Shown here in pieces: positions 43,439 through 52,721 of a DNA stretch of 64,000 nucleotides (position 1 is the first letter of the stretch; each line of letters starts with the position of its first letter). Where the stretch lies: assembly GCF_050296195.1 (NCBI RefSeq), contig NZ_JBNKRB010000045.1; one strand, given 5' to 3'. Source of the DNA: Gynuella sp050296195. Its GTDB lineage: Bacteria; Pseudomonadota; Gammaproteobacteria; Pseudomonadales; Natronospirillaceae. Below the pieces are notes generated by a model, which saw only the letters and a list, made by a program, of their open reading frames with translations, ran no database searches and was not told where the DNA came from. A program made the translations under genes and the position numbers.

Positions 43439-45799
43439 GTGACTATGGCAGTACAACAAACTATTGATCAAACCGATCAAATTCTCACTTTAACAGACAA
43501 TGATTTATCCCCGGAAAACTCGTTTCACAACGACGCCTTCTCCTCTCAGATTAATTCTCCGGTTCACTTTAATCGCAGCACTTATCTCGGGCTAGATCAT
43601 GATCCCCGCATCCTGTATGCCATGAGCCACCTGCAGTCCAATGCACGGTTACGTGAAGCATGTGAACCCAATTCATTGTTCCACCGATGGTTTGATCGTC
43701 CCTGCCTGCTGCTACCAACAGTAAGCCTGGCACATATTTATGCGTTACCCGGCCTGACCCGACCCGGTGACCTGGTTGTCCTGGACCACCATGTGAACGA
43801 AGGCATCCGCAGTGCCTGCCAGATCCTCAGTGGCCGGGGCCTCCAAGTCGACATGATTCGCCACCACGATCTGGAGCAATTGGAACAACTCATCAAACAC
43901 CACCGCCAAAGCAAAGGACGGATCTGGTACTGTGTTGACGGCATTTGTCCGCTCTATGGCACCCCCGCACCGATCGAAGCGCTGTATCAACTCATGGATC
44001 GATACCCTGATTTTTATCTATACACCGATGACAGTTATGGTCTGAGCTGGTGTGGTGTCCAAGGTAAAGGCAGCGTTCGCGGAAACTATCCGCATCACCG
44101 GCAACTGATCCTGACAGCCAGCCTGAGCAAAGGTTTTGGCTGCGCCGGAGGTCTGCTGGTATTACCAGATGATGTCATTGGTTCTGATCTTCAGCTTCAG
44201 GATGATGACTTATTGTCCTCGATATCAGTGCTTGCACCCGTCGTTGCCGCTATCAGCAAGAGCGTGGAGCTGCACTTATCAACCGAGCTGGAAAGCCTCC
44301 GAATCGCATTGAAAGAACGGGTGGATTATTGCCTCAAACTGATGAAAACCTATCAGCTGCCTGACCTGTCGTATCCTGATGCACCGATTTTTCATGTTGT
44401 CACTGGAGAAATGAACGCCGCAACTGAACTACAGAATCAGCTCCAGGATGTCGGCTTTATGGTTGACACCTGCGGTTACCCGAAAGTTCCTCACAGTCAC
44501 ACGGGTATTCGATTCGAATTAACAAACCACCACAGTTTCGACGATATCGACAATTTATTACACGCAATAAACCGCTTTTATCCTGGAGCGCTGGCATACG
44601 GTAAAGCCGATAGCCAGACAATTACGAGCATCTGTAAACAGCCTGCGCTATCAAAAGAACATACTTTGACCCAGTCAAAGTACTCGATTCGAACACCTCT
44701 GCAACTGCAAATTCATACCAGCATTCATGATGTGATTGAGGACTGGGAACACCAAACTTCCTTCAAAGGCTACATCGGTGTAAAAAACCTTCAGCTCATG
44801 GAACAGATATTTGCCGTTCATAATATGGAACAGGTGGATCACAATCACTGGCTCTTTAAATACATCACCATTCGCGACCAACATGGTGATATTGTACTCA
44901 TGACCTTATTGACCGTGGCAGACATCAAAACCGACATGTTCCTGCAACCGGAACTCTCGGCACTCGCCGACCGTCGCCGTTACCAGCATCCGGATCAATT
45001 CATCAGCCGGGCAATAATGCTTGGTACGCCCATGAATGAAGGCATGCACCTGTATATCAACCAGCAGCATGCATACTATCAACAAGCACTGGAACAATTC
45101 CTGGCACTGGCTAAAAAGCTGCAACACGAATACCTTGCAGACCTGCTGATTCTGAAAGCATTTTCAACCGACTCTCCACTGGCTGAATATATTGCAGCGA
45201 ATGGTTTTATGACTGTTGCTCTGCCAGAAGATCATTATCTGGATAACACTGTAGAGTTTGGCAGCGATACTTTTCTACGCAACTTAAAAAAAGATTACCG
45301 TCGACATTGGAAAAACAAAGTCCTGCCATTCATTGACCATTACACTGTTCACAATGTCCAGACCATCGACGAACAGACCCTCGATCATTTTTACCAGATG
45401 TACCTCAACCACCAGCAGGGAGCCGCTGAAATTGCCACATTCTCGTTGCCACGAAAACTATTATCCGAATCGGTGAATCAGGGATACTGGCATTGTCAGG
45501 AGTTGAAGTTTGACGGCATCAGCGTTGCCTGCATGTTTTTCTTCATTGATAAGGAAGAGCTATTCTTTATGGTACTCGGGACTGACAGTGACTATAAAAA
45601 ACACGGCGTATATCGCGCATGTCTTTATTATGCAGGCCTGTTTGCCCAGCAGCAGGGACTGAAAAGAGTTAACTACGGCCTCACCGCTTCTTTGGAAAAA
45701 CGCAGAATCGGCGCGACAGCCAGACCGCTGTCGGCGTTGTTACGTATCGCCGACAACTACAACATCGACGCATTGCAACACTTATCCTTGGGGCGTTGA
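43439..45799 (+). CDS. Alpha-oxoamine-synthase-like PLP enzyme fused to a GNAT-type acyltransferase
   Basis: 786 residues (ATG at 43445 is an alternative start). Residues 40-390 are a fold-type I PLP domain of the BioF/serine palmitoyltransferase kind: VDGICPLYGTPAP, then DDSYGLSWCGVQGKG (197-211, in place of the usual DEAHG), then LTASLSKGFGCAGG with the PLP lysine at 231. The histidine pair expected for stacking is in DHHVNEG. Residues from about 405 are an acyltransferase of the BioF2/COG5653 GNAT type (LKKDYRRHWKNKVLPFIDHY, MVLGTDSDYKKHGVYRACL, GLKRVNYGLTASLEKRRIG). Together they could condense an acyl-CoA with an amino acid and modify the product's nitrogen. The product is unknown. An AraC regulator follows 158 nt later. 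Confidence 0.8.
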   Translation: MTMAVQQTIDQTDQILTLTDNDLSPENSFHNDAFSSQINSPVHFNRSTYLGLDHDPRILYAMSHLQSNARLREACEPNSLFHRWFDRPCLLLPTVSLAHIYALPGLTRPGDLVVLDHHVNEGIRSACQILSGRGLQVDMIRHHDLEQLEQLIKHHRQSKGRIWYCVDGICPLYGTPAPIEALYQLMDRYPDFYLYTDDSYGLSWCGVQGKGSVRGNYPHHRQLILTASLSKGFGCAGGLLVLPDDVIGSDLQLQDDDLLSSISVLAPVVAAISKSVELHLSTELESLRIALKERVDYCLKLMKTYQLPDLSYPDAPIFHVVTGEMNAATELQNQLQDVGFMVDTCGYPKVPHSHTGIRFELTNHHSFDDIDNLLHAINRFYPGALAYGKADSQTITSICKQPALSKEHTLTQSKYSIRTPLQLQIHTSIHDVIEDWEHQTSFKGYIGVKNLQLMEQIFAVHNMEQVDHNHWLFKYITIRDQHGDIVLMTLLTVADIKTDMFLQPELSALADRRRYQHPDQFISRAIMLGTPMNEGMHLYINQQHAYYQQALEQFLALAKKLQHEYLADLLILKAFSTDSPLAEYIAANGFMTVALPEDHYLDNTVEFGSDTFLRNLKKDYRRHWKNKVLPFIDHYTVHNVQTIDEQTLDHFYQMYLNHQQGAAEIATFSLPRKLLSESVNQGYWHCQELKFDGISVACMFFFIDKEELFFMVLGTDSDYKKHGVYRACLYYAGLFAQQQGLKRVNYGLTASLEKRRIGATARPLSALLRIADNYNIDALQHLSLGR

Positions 45800-45957
45800 G
45801 TTTTTTTGCGTACCAGTTCGATAAAGCAATCTTTCGGGATTGCTTAACAAGTATTTTTCAGGCAAATTTGATCAGATACGGATATTTACAATAACAATAA
45901 TTAACGAATGCATTATCCAATACAATTCGTTATCAACAGAACGGTCTGATCAACATT

Positions 45958-46725
45958 ATGAACCATGTGAAGTCGTTATTGGCTCTCATGCCATTTCAAA
46001 CCTTTGGTCAGCGATACAACTCACGGATCATTCGTCAGGGGCGGGAAGAGCTGGAACTGGTGCTCGACGGACAGGCGGGCTACCTGATCAATGGACGGTA
46101 TTTTACCGTCCGTGCGGGTAACTTAATCTGGCACCACAGCGGCGACCAAACCATCTTCAGCAATGCCAGAGGAGACGACTACGAATGCCTGGTACTGGCA
46201 TTTGAGGTTGAGCCAAATATCGCTTCTGCCCGCCCTAGAATCAGTGACTGGAACAGCCTGATCAGCCCTCGACAATTCTGTGAGGATGCCTTGAATTATC
46301 TGTATAATCACCCAAAACCCGGGCTGGACTTTTGCCGGTATCTCTACAGCAGCTGCTGTGTCCACACCATCCCGATGAGTCACTCTCAGGACCAGAATGA
46401 GCGGGTACTGCAAAAAGCCCTTGCATTTATTGCCGGCAATTATTCCTCAAACATCACGATAGAAAGTATCGCCCGGAAAGCTCATGTCAGTCCTTCACAT
46501 CTGCATGGTCTGTTTCGCGACCGCCTGCATATGACGCCTTACGAATCTCTGAGCCAATATCGCATGGAACGGGCGGTAGAACTGCTACTACGCGGCACCC
46601 CCATCAAACAGGTGGTGGATGCCTGCGGTTTTGGCAGCGAGAGCGGTTTTATTCGTGCATTCAAAAAGCGCTATGGCGTTCCACCAGGCGCTTATCGAAA
46701 AGAACTGGCAGCAACCGGAAACTGA
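45958..46725 (+). CDS. AraC family transcriptional regulator
   Basis: 255 residues. An N-terminal cupin-like segment (ELELVLDGQAGYLINGRYF, then RAGNLIWHHSGDQTIF) precedes a C-terminal pair of helix-turn-helices: ITIESIARKAHVSPSHLHGLF and IKQVVDACGFGSESGFIRAFKK, ending with YGVPPGAYRK. It is shorter than GbdR, the usual glycine-betaine regulator, and lacks its amidotransferase-like half. It ends 4 nt from the convergent Rieske gene. Neighbouring targets could be the fusion enzyme upstream or the Rieske oxygenase; the sequence does not decide. Confidence 0.9.
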   Translation: MNHVKSLLALMPFQTFGQRYNSRIIRQGREELELVLDGQAGYLINGRYFTVRAGNLIWHHSGDQTIFSNARGDDYECLVLAFEVEPNIASARPRISDWNSLISPRQFCEDALNYLYNHPKPGLDFCRYLYSSCCVHTIPMSHSQDQNERVLQKALAFIAGNYSSNITIESIARKAHVSPSHLHGLFRDRLHMTPYESLSQYRMERAVELLLRGTPIKQVVDACGFGSESGFIRAFKKRYGVPPGAYRKELAATGN

Positions 46726-46729
46726 CTGG

Positions 46730-48040
46730 TTACCCCTGCACCACTTCAAGATTGCCGGTCTGATCCTGGTCCATACTGGATGACTGCATGTTGGCCATCA
46801 CTTGTTCACTGTACCAATTCAAAAAGTTAATCACTCCAAACTCATAGGTCTCAGAATAAGGTCCCGGTTCATAACCAATGGAATTAATGCCCAGTTGGTT
46901 TTGTTCTGCCAGTACTCTGTCCTGATCATTGGTCGCATCCCAAACCAGTCGTAAACGAGCAGGATCATAATCCACCCCTTCAACGGCGTCCTTATGAACC
47001 AGCCATTTGGTGGTCACCAGGGTTTGTTGAGCGGAAACCGGTAATACGCGAAACACAATGGCATGATCACTCTGCATATGATTCCAGGAATTAGGCAAAT
47101 GAAGAATGCGCATTGATCCGAGTTCCTGGTTTTTGATTCTACCCATCAACCGGCTGCAACCACGACTGCCATCCAATGTCATAACTTTGGTGCCTTGTTT
47201 CAAAGGCATACGAACAATCCGGTTGCGCAAACCATGTTCGACATGATGATGTGGAATACTCTCGGCATCCCAGGCGGCAGCCTGCTGGGCGTAATGATCC
47301 AGGAACGCCTGAGACGCCCTTGGGTCGGTGGTATCGTCCCATTCCAGCAAGGTATTCAGCAACTCAGGATGTGATCCGGCGCAGTGATAGCATTCCCGGT
47401 TGTTTTCAATGACCAGCTTCCAGTTGGCGTTTTCCATAATGGTCGTTTCTACCGCAACCTTGGTGTTCTCCATGTCATAAGGTTCCATGTAGCTCGCCAG
47501 AGACGTCAAAAAAGGCTCAATATCCGGCGCGACAGTCCTGGCCAGTGAAATAAAGATAAAGCCACCTGCCGTTCGGCAATGGACTTTTTTCAAACCATGC
47601 AACTTGGTGTCAAAGTTCTTACCCATTTCACTACCGGCATACAGCAGATTGCCTTTTAAATCATAGGTCCATTGATGATAAGGACATACAAGATTTGCAA
47701 CCTTGCCACGATGCTGGGTACAGATTCTGGAACCACGATGTCGACAAACATTATGGTAAGCCTGTACACCACCTTCTCCGTCACGTACGATCAAAACCGG
47801 ATTCTGACCAATCTCAATGGTAAAATAGTCACCCTTGGCAGGAATCTCACAGGTCATACCGGCAAACAACCACTCCTTGTGAAAAATCTCTTCCATATCC
47901 ACACGAAACAGGTTGGGATCATTATACAAAGCCTGAGGTAAGGAGTAGTTTTTCACCCGCTGCTGCAGTAACCGATACATTTCCTCGCGGGAATGCTGGT
48001 AATCCTGATAATGAACATTCAAAAAATCATTTTCGTTCAT
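46730..48040 (-). CDS. gbcA: Rieske-type glycine betaine monooxygenase/demethylase, GbcA-like
   Basis: 436 residues from the ATG at 48040, with GAGG about 9 nt upstream; the in-frame TTG at 48055 would include that site. The Rieske [2Fe-2S] ligands are C99, H101, C119 and H122 (CRHRGSR ... CPYHQW). The mononuclear iron site lies in NNRECYHCAGSHPELL, with H219 and H224. The sequence resembles Pseudomonas GbcA along its length, including EIPAKGDYFTIEIG and TKWLVHKDAVEGVDYDP. That enzyme oxidatively removes a methyl group from glycine betaine to give dimethylglycine and formaldehyde, with electrons from GbcB. No gbcB is in the window. A related quaternary amine (stachydrine, carnitine) is possible. 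Confidence 0.88.
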   Translation of the reverse strand: MNENDFLNVHYQDYQHSREEMYRLLQQRVKNYSLPQALYNDPNLFRVDMEEIFHKEWLFAGMTCEIPAKGDYFTIEIGQNPVLIVRDGEGGVQAYHNVCRHRGSRICTQHRGKVANLVCPYHQWTYDLKGNLLYAGSEMGKNFDTKLHGLKKVHCRTAGGFIFISLARTVAPDIEPFLTSLASYMEPYDMENTKVAVETTIMENANWKLVIENNRECYHCAGSHPELLNTLLEWDDTTDPRASQAFLDHYAQQAAAWDAESIPHHHVEHGLRNRIVRMPLKQGTKVMTLDGSRGCSRLMGRIKNQELGSMRILHLPNSWNHMQSDHAIVFRVLPVSAQQTLVTTKWLVHKDAVEGVDYDPARLRLVWDATNDQDRVLAEQNQLGINSIGYEPGPYSETYEFGVINFLNWYSEQVMANMQSSSMDQDQTGNLEVVQG

Positions 48041-48191
48041 CGTAAACGTCCTCAATGGCTTTGATGAAACAAGGGACTCCAGTGTTGTCTTGAATAAAGT
48101 TGCGCTGGACGGGATTAATGGATATCTCAGCGGCGATACTCTCCCAAGAAATCACTGCCAGGTTGTCTATTTGCGACTTTGACAAAGCCAT
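48027..48191 (-). CDS. Candidate small ORF overlapping the gbcA start
   Basis: 54 codons, ATG at 48191, stop 13 nt inside gbcA. The product starts MALSKSQIDNLAVISWESI and ends DNTGVPCFIKAIEDVYDERK. The overlap would couple it to gbcA translation. There is no clear Shine-Dalgarno sequence (GCGGCGCAA precedes the ATG) and no family recognised. A competing frame overlaps it. Confidence 0.3.
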   Translation of the reverse strand: MALSKSQIDNLAVISWESIAAEISINPVQRNFIQDNTGVPCFIKAIEDVYDERK

Positions 48192-48354
48192 TTGCGCCGC
48201 ACACCATATTCGCAGGATCTCCGCCCATCACCAGTAGGTCACTCCCACCGCTTAAGCGCCTGCCAACTCTTGGCCGGACACCCCCATTCACCAGATATCC
48301 CGCGCCCGCGGTTTTGGCATTGTTTGCTAAACAGGCAAAATGTCTGTCGTCTCT
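48127..48354 (-). pseudogene. Start-less open frame with coding-like composition
   Basis: 76 codons open between stops. The residues look protein-like (NNAKTAGAGYLVNGGVRP, SGGSDLLVMGGDPANMVC, GFVKVANRQPGSDFLGEYRR) with GC-rich third positions. No start codon is near the 5' side. It may be the tail of a decayed gene upstream of gbcA. It overlaps the 48027-48191 ORF in another frame, so at most one is likely to be real. Confidence 0.3.
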
Positions 48355-49011
48355 TTAGCTCCAGACGAGTCAACCCAACTTGCCACAAGACCCAAAGAAA
48401 GTAGCCGGGATTCCCCATAAAACATATTTTGTATTGAAATATGAAACAGTCCTCCCAAACAGTTAGCATCGATATTATCCAAAATAACCAAACCACAGTT
48501 TGTAGATTTCACAGACCGAAAAAGAAAGTACTCTCCCTACAACATTGTCGATTTAAGATAAATTCAGCCATGAGGTTTGACTCTGGATAAGAACTCGATG
48601 ATCAACCTGTCCAATTATTGTGTACCGCATCACTCAGGCTTATCAAACGGTCAGCTTTCCAGTGCTCGTAGATAATTTTTGCAAGTTTCTTTAATTTTTT
48701 ATAGTTCTTTAGTATGAAAGACAAACCTGTCATTTTTTAATCTTCTCAGCTTTTTGAAAACCATAAAAACCCTATTTTCAGGTCATCTGAAATCATCAAA
48801 ATTTTTTTATTAAACGGCAATATCAACACTTTCAAATAAAAATCTGAAAAATTCTAAAATACCTGATTTATATACAGATAATAATTTCCATCCACTTCTT
48901 TAGACACTTCATTTGAATATCCACCAAAAATCCGCTCATTAACAAAAATCAATGCTTTCAGTACTATCGCCAAACTGAAAATTCCTTTTTAAAAGTCCAT
49001 GAGTCACTCAA
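48355..49011 (+). promoter_or_regulatory. AT-rich 650-bp region upstream of the binding-protein gene
   Basis: From about 48660 to 49010 the sequence becomes markedly AT-rich with long A and T runs, unlike the flanking genes. No ORF is supported. It separates gbcA from the PBP/LytTR genes and probably holds their promoter. AT-rich stretches of this kind are typical H-NS-type silencing targets, which is inference. Confidence 0.35.
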
Positions 49012-50100
49012 ATGCGAAGAAACCACCTTATGTCCTTATTGTTATTTACCATGCTTTCATCCGCAGTATACAGTCTGGAAAATTCACCTAAGATCGGCGT
49101 TATGATGGGTAGTCGTGACATCAACTCCGGTGATGTCAGTTCTATTGGCAAAATGTGTATCGTTCAGGCGATCAAAGATCGTACAGGTGTTGATTTTCAG
49201 GTATATGAAAACCACCGCAGCCAAATGGAATCGGCCCTGGCTGCACAAAAAATGGTATCAGATGGTGTCGACCTAGCACTTTTGCCTGTCAGATCTGACG
49301 AAGCCTCAGCTGCGATCAAAATACTGGAAAACGCTAGAATTCCTTACCTTACCAGTGCCACTAGTGACTCGGTTATTTCATCCTCAAAAGATGGCTTATC
49401 CATATTTCCACGCAACAGTGACCAGGCCGAGACCATGGCAAACTATTATTTCGAACACTTCGAAGGTCGATCATTGTCGGTGGTTATCGATGAAAGCAGC
49501 CTTTACTCTAAGCAGCTGTCTGATCAGTTTATCGGTAATATTCATGCGCATGATTCGACACTGGTCATAAATGAATATCGTATTGTTGGTGATTCTTTGC
49601 CGCAATTACCAAACATGTCTGGTCATGTGGTATTTGCCGCGATCTATAATCCCAAAATTGCATTATTGTTTCGCCGTATGCGGGAGGATGGCAATGTTAC
49701 CATTCTGGGAACCGATTCTGTTGGTGCACATCGTGAATTTTTACGCATTGTCGGTACGGATACAGACAATAACGAAACAAAGATTATTTTTCTGAAAAAC
49801 TGGAACAACCGGGCAACCGGTCCTTATGCCGATGACTTTAAAACACTGGTTGATCAAAGTTGTGCTCGCCGGTTAAAAGAAGCTGATTTTGGCACGGCGT
49901 TCAGTTATGACATTGCCAGCCTGGCGGCTGAATGGGCTTTATCTGATCATTCTCTATCACCATTACAAGCGTTCCGGCATAGTCAGAGAGTATCCATATT
50001 CGACGGCCAGCCATTTGCCTTTTCTGACCTGGGTTATCGAAAAGCGGGTTATGTATTCTATCAATACTCAAAAGGTGATCATGCTATTGAACTACCGTAA
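49012..50100 (+). CDS. Periplasmic binding protein, type I (LivJ-like)
   Basis: 362 residues. A signal peptide (HLMSLLLFTMLSSAVYS) precedes a type I periplasmic-binding fold: KIGVMMGSRDINSGDVSSIG at the start, VDLALLPVRSDEASAAIKIL, LTSATSDSVISSSKDGLSIF, then SVVIDESSLYSKQLSDQFIG and FAAIYNPKIALLFRRMRED. This resembles the branched-chain amino acid binding family. No permease or ATPase gene is nearby, so transport is unlikely to be its job. Its stop overlaps the start of a membrane LytTR-like protein by 20 nt. I infer it is the ligand-binding partner of that regulator. Confidence 0.75.
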   Translation: MRRNHLMSLLLFTMLSSAVYSLENSPKIGVMMGSRDINSGDVSSIGKMCIVQAIKDRTGVDFQVYENHRSQMESALAAQKMVSDGVDLALLPVRSDEASAAIKILENARIPYLTSATSDSVISSSKDGLSIFPRNSDQAETMANYYFEHFEGRSLSVVIDESSLYSKQLSDQFIGNIHAHDSTLVINEYRIVGDSLPQLPNMSGHVVFAAIYNPKIALLFRRMREDGNVTILGTDSVGAHREFLRIVGTDTDNNETKIIFLKNWNNRATGPYADDFKTLVDQSCARRLKEADFGTAFSYDIASLAAEWALSDHSLSPLQAFRHSQRVSIFDGQPFAFSDLGYRKAGYVFYQYSKGDHAIELP

Positions 50101-50956
50101 ACCTGCGATTCTGGTAGTGAGCATTCTTTGCCTCGCCGGGCTGTTTTCAAGCATTCTGATGAACAAGCTACAGCCACCACCAGATACCCGAATATTTCTG
50201 AACAATATGGTGTCATCATATACCTTTCAGGATGATGTGTATCTGTTGAATCTGCCTGCGCTGAAAAACCGTCTGACGGCATGGGTCTCACACTTATATG
50301 ACATCAATCAGCAGCCGATCTGTCTGTCAGCACAGTTTATCACGCTGGTCGACGACCCTGCTCTGGCGGTATCGGTCTGTTCACCCGGAACAACATTATC
50401 GGAACTGGCAAAACACGCACATGGTAGTGGTGCAATCGATATGCTACTGGGGGAACGCAAACTGGGCACCATCGAATGGCTAACCGGAAGAAACCCGGAC
50501 TTTCACTTATTGAGTTTGTTGCTGTTATGTTTCACCCTGTCAGGAACCCTGATTGCCACTCTTGGTTATTCACTGTTTTCCACCAACGCAACACCTCAGG
50601 CAGAACAATCCGTATTGCCCATCGATACTCTGCGCCCGCTTTATCGCATCATGAGCAGCAATCGTCGAACCATGGCCTTTCATGACAACTGGGTTTATGG
50701 AGAACGTGCGCATCCGTATATCAATTTTATCAACCTGGATGGTTCCAGACTGAGACTACGAGCCTCTTTGAGCGATGTCGCAGCGTTGTTTCCGGGAACG
50801 CGATATATCAATCGCCGGGCGATCATTAACACCGCGACAGGTGTACATCAGATTCAAGACCAGAAAGTTATCTTGAAAATTAAAACAGGGGATCTTGAGT
50901 ACGACATTGATCCCCAATATCAAGAGCTGCTCTGCAGTCCGTTGCAACTGGTTTAA
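50081..50956 (+). CDS. Membrane-anchored LytTR-like DNA-binding regulator
   Basis: 291 residues from the ATG at 50081, with AAGGTGA 5 nt upstream; the longer frame to 49889 lies inside the preceding gene. TM1 is at 8-26 and TM2 at 142-165. The ~115-residue loop between them is periplasmic and has paired cysteines (C81, C100). The cytoplasmic tail (166-291) resembles a LytTR domain: INFINLDGSRLRLRASLSDV, then YINRRAIINTATGVHQI matching the F.RIHRSYIVN motif, then a glycine before the last strands. LytTR is a beta-sheet DNA-binding fold. There is no receiver or kinase. It would be a one-component transmembrane regulator that listens to the overlapping binding protein. Confidence 0.6.
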   Translation: MLLNYRKPAILVVSILCLAGLFSSILMNKLQPPPDTRIFLNNMVSSYTFQDDVYLLNLPALKNRLTAWVSHLYDINQQPICLSAQFITLVDDPALAVSVCSPGTTLSELAKHAHGSGAIDMLLGERKLGTIEWLTGRNPDFHLLSLLLLCFTLSGTLIATLGYSLFSTNATPQAEQSVLPIDTLRPLYRIMSSNRRTMAFHDNWVYGERAHPYINFINLDGSRLRLRASLSDVAALFPGTRYINRRAIINTATGVHQIQDQKVILKIKTGDLEYDIDPQYQELLCSPLQLV

Positions 50957-51116
50957 AGACAGTTAGTCGCTTACCGGCTGATACCATTGCGGTGAATTTT
51001 TAAATTTACAACAATGGCCGGAGCATTCAGCCTGGGATTTGAGCGGTATTCTCTTTAATCAAGGCATACTTGAAACAACACTGATAAGCTCGGCTGAAAA
51101 ACAACAACAAGCCGAT

Positions 51117-52706
51117 ATGTCATTCGATTACATTATTGTTGGTGGTGGCTCAGCCGGATCCGTTCTGGCCGCCAGGTTGTCTGAAGATTCAGGATGCTCT
51201 GTATTACTGTTGGAAAGTGGAGGTCGAGGTAACAGTCCGCTGATAAACATACCATTGGGTATGGCTGTTACCGTTCCGACCCGCATTCATAACTGGGGCT
51301 TTCAAACGGTTCCGCAGGCTGCACTGAATCATCGGCAATGCTATCAACCCAGAGGTCATGCTTTGGGAGGTAGCAGTGCCATCAATGCAATGATCTATAC
51401 CCGTGGCCATGCACACGACTATGATGAATGGGCCAGCCTGGGGCTGACTGATTTTGCCTGGTCCGAAGTATTGCCGTGGTTCAAACACAGTGAAGGCAAT
51501 GAACGCTTGGGGGAACCCTGGCACGGAATCAATGGGCCACTTGCTGTGAGTGACCTCCGGTACCAGAACCCGGTTATCAATGCCTTTATCAATGCATCCC
51601 GGCAGTGTGGATATCCCATCAACGAGGACTTCAACGGCCATGAGCAGCTGGGCATTGGACGCTACCAGGTTACTCAGAGAGAAGGCACCCGATGCAGTGC
51701 CGCAAAAGCATTTTTGACACCTTGCCTGCAGCGTAAAAATCTAACCGTTCTGACTCGCACCATGGTCACCCGACTGCTGCCGGGCAACCATGGCATCAAC
51801 TCTGTTGAGGTCGCTCTGCAACAAGGATCCAGCCAACGGTTTTCGGCCCGCAGGGAAGTTATTCTTTGTGGTGGTGCATTTCATTCTCCGCAGCTGCTGA
51901 TGCTGTCCGGCATCGGTCCAAAAGAGGAGCTGGACCGTCATCATATCACTGTATTACTGGAGCAGAATCAGGTGGGTGCGAATCTGCAGGATCACCTTGA
52001 CTACATCTCGGTATGGCGCAGTAGTGATTCGCATCTGGTCGGTTATGGTTTGCAGGGGCTAGCACGAATGGTCGCGGAACTGCCGGCTTATTTGCGTCAT
52101 CGCAACGGCTTGTTCAGTTCAAATATTGCAGATGCCGGAGGCTTTATTAAAACCGATCCGGCGCTGGAGCGACCGGATATTCAATTGCATTTTTTACTCT
52201 CCATGGCGGACGACCATAACCGAAAACTTCATTACGGTCAGGGGTTCAGTCTTCACGCCTGTCTACTTCGGCCTTATTCACGTGGTACCGTGGGCCTTTA
52301 TAATGCCGATCCAATGAGCGCACCAAAGATCGATCCAGCTTATCTCAGCGACGAACGCGACATCGACATTCTGCTAAAAGGTATCAAACTTAGCCGGAAA
52401 ATAGTGTATCAGTCAGCCATGGATCAGCTGCGCGGCCGCGCTATGTTTATCCCAGACCATCCTGACGATGAAGTGCTGCTGAACTCAATACGGCAACGGG
52501 CCGAAAGCATTTATCATCCGGTTGGCACCTGTCGAATGGGAGTGGATGCTGACGCAGTGGTTGATCAGCGTTTTCGGGTCAAAGGCATAGAAGGATTGCG
52601 GGTCGTGGACGCCAGCGTTATGCCACTTCTACCAGGCGGTAATACCAATGCGCCAACCATCATGCTGGCAGAACGTGCTGCGGACTGGATCAAACATGGC
52701 AATTAG
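51117..52706 (+). CDS. GMC family FAD-dependent oxidoreductase (choline dehydrogenase-like)
   Basis: 529 residues from the ATG at 51117; the frame is open from 51039 but the extra residues precede the FAD strand and look non-native. The ADP-binding motif is VGGGSAGSVLAARL. GMC signatures are ALGGSSAINAMIYTRGHAHDYD and GGAFHSPQLLMLSGIGP. The catalytic region has YHPVGTCRMG with the active-site histidine, and GGNTNAPTIMLAERAADWI at the C-terminus. It resembles choline or alcohol dehydrogenases. Next to GbcA, choline oxidation is plausible, but aromatic and aliphatic alcohols are common GMC substrates too. It lies 160 nt after the LytTR gene and may be its target. Confidence 0.9.
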   Translation: MSFDYIIVGGGSAGSVLAARLSEDSGCSVLLLESGGRGNSPLINIPLGMAVTVPTRIHNWGFQTVPQAALNHRQCYQPRGHALGGSSAINAMIYTRGHAHDYDEWASLGLTDFAWSEVLPWFKHSEGNERLGEPWHGINGPLAVSDLRYQNPVINAFINASRQCGYPINEDFNGHEQLGIGRYQVTQREGTRCSAAKAFLTPCLQRKNLTVLTRTMVTRLLPGNHGINSVEVALQQGSSQRFSARREVILCGGAFHSPQLLMLSGIGPKEELDRHHITVLLEQNQVGANLQDHLDYISVWRSSDSHLVGYGLQGLARMVAELPAYLRHRNGLFSSNIADAGGFIKTDPALERPDIQLHFLLSMADDHNRKLHYGQGFSLHACLLRPYSRGTVGLYNADPMSAPKIDPAYLSDERDIDILLKGIKLSRKIVYQSAMDQLRGRAMFIPDHPDDEVLLNSIRQRAESIYHPVGTCRMGVDADAVVDQRFRVKGIEGLRVVDASVMPLLPGGNTNAPTIMLAERAADWIKHGN

Positions 52707-52721
52707 CCCCTCTCAGAGCGG

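Noticed and set aside
48080..48100. GTCTTGAATAAAG shared with the MITE end at 28575
   Set aside because: Only 13 identical bases, no inverted partner nearby, and it falls in a possible coding frame; probably coincidence.
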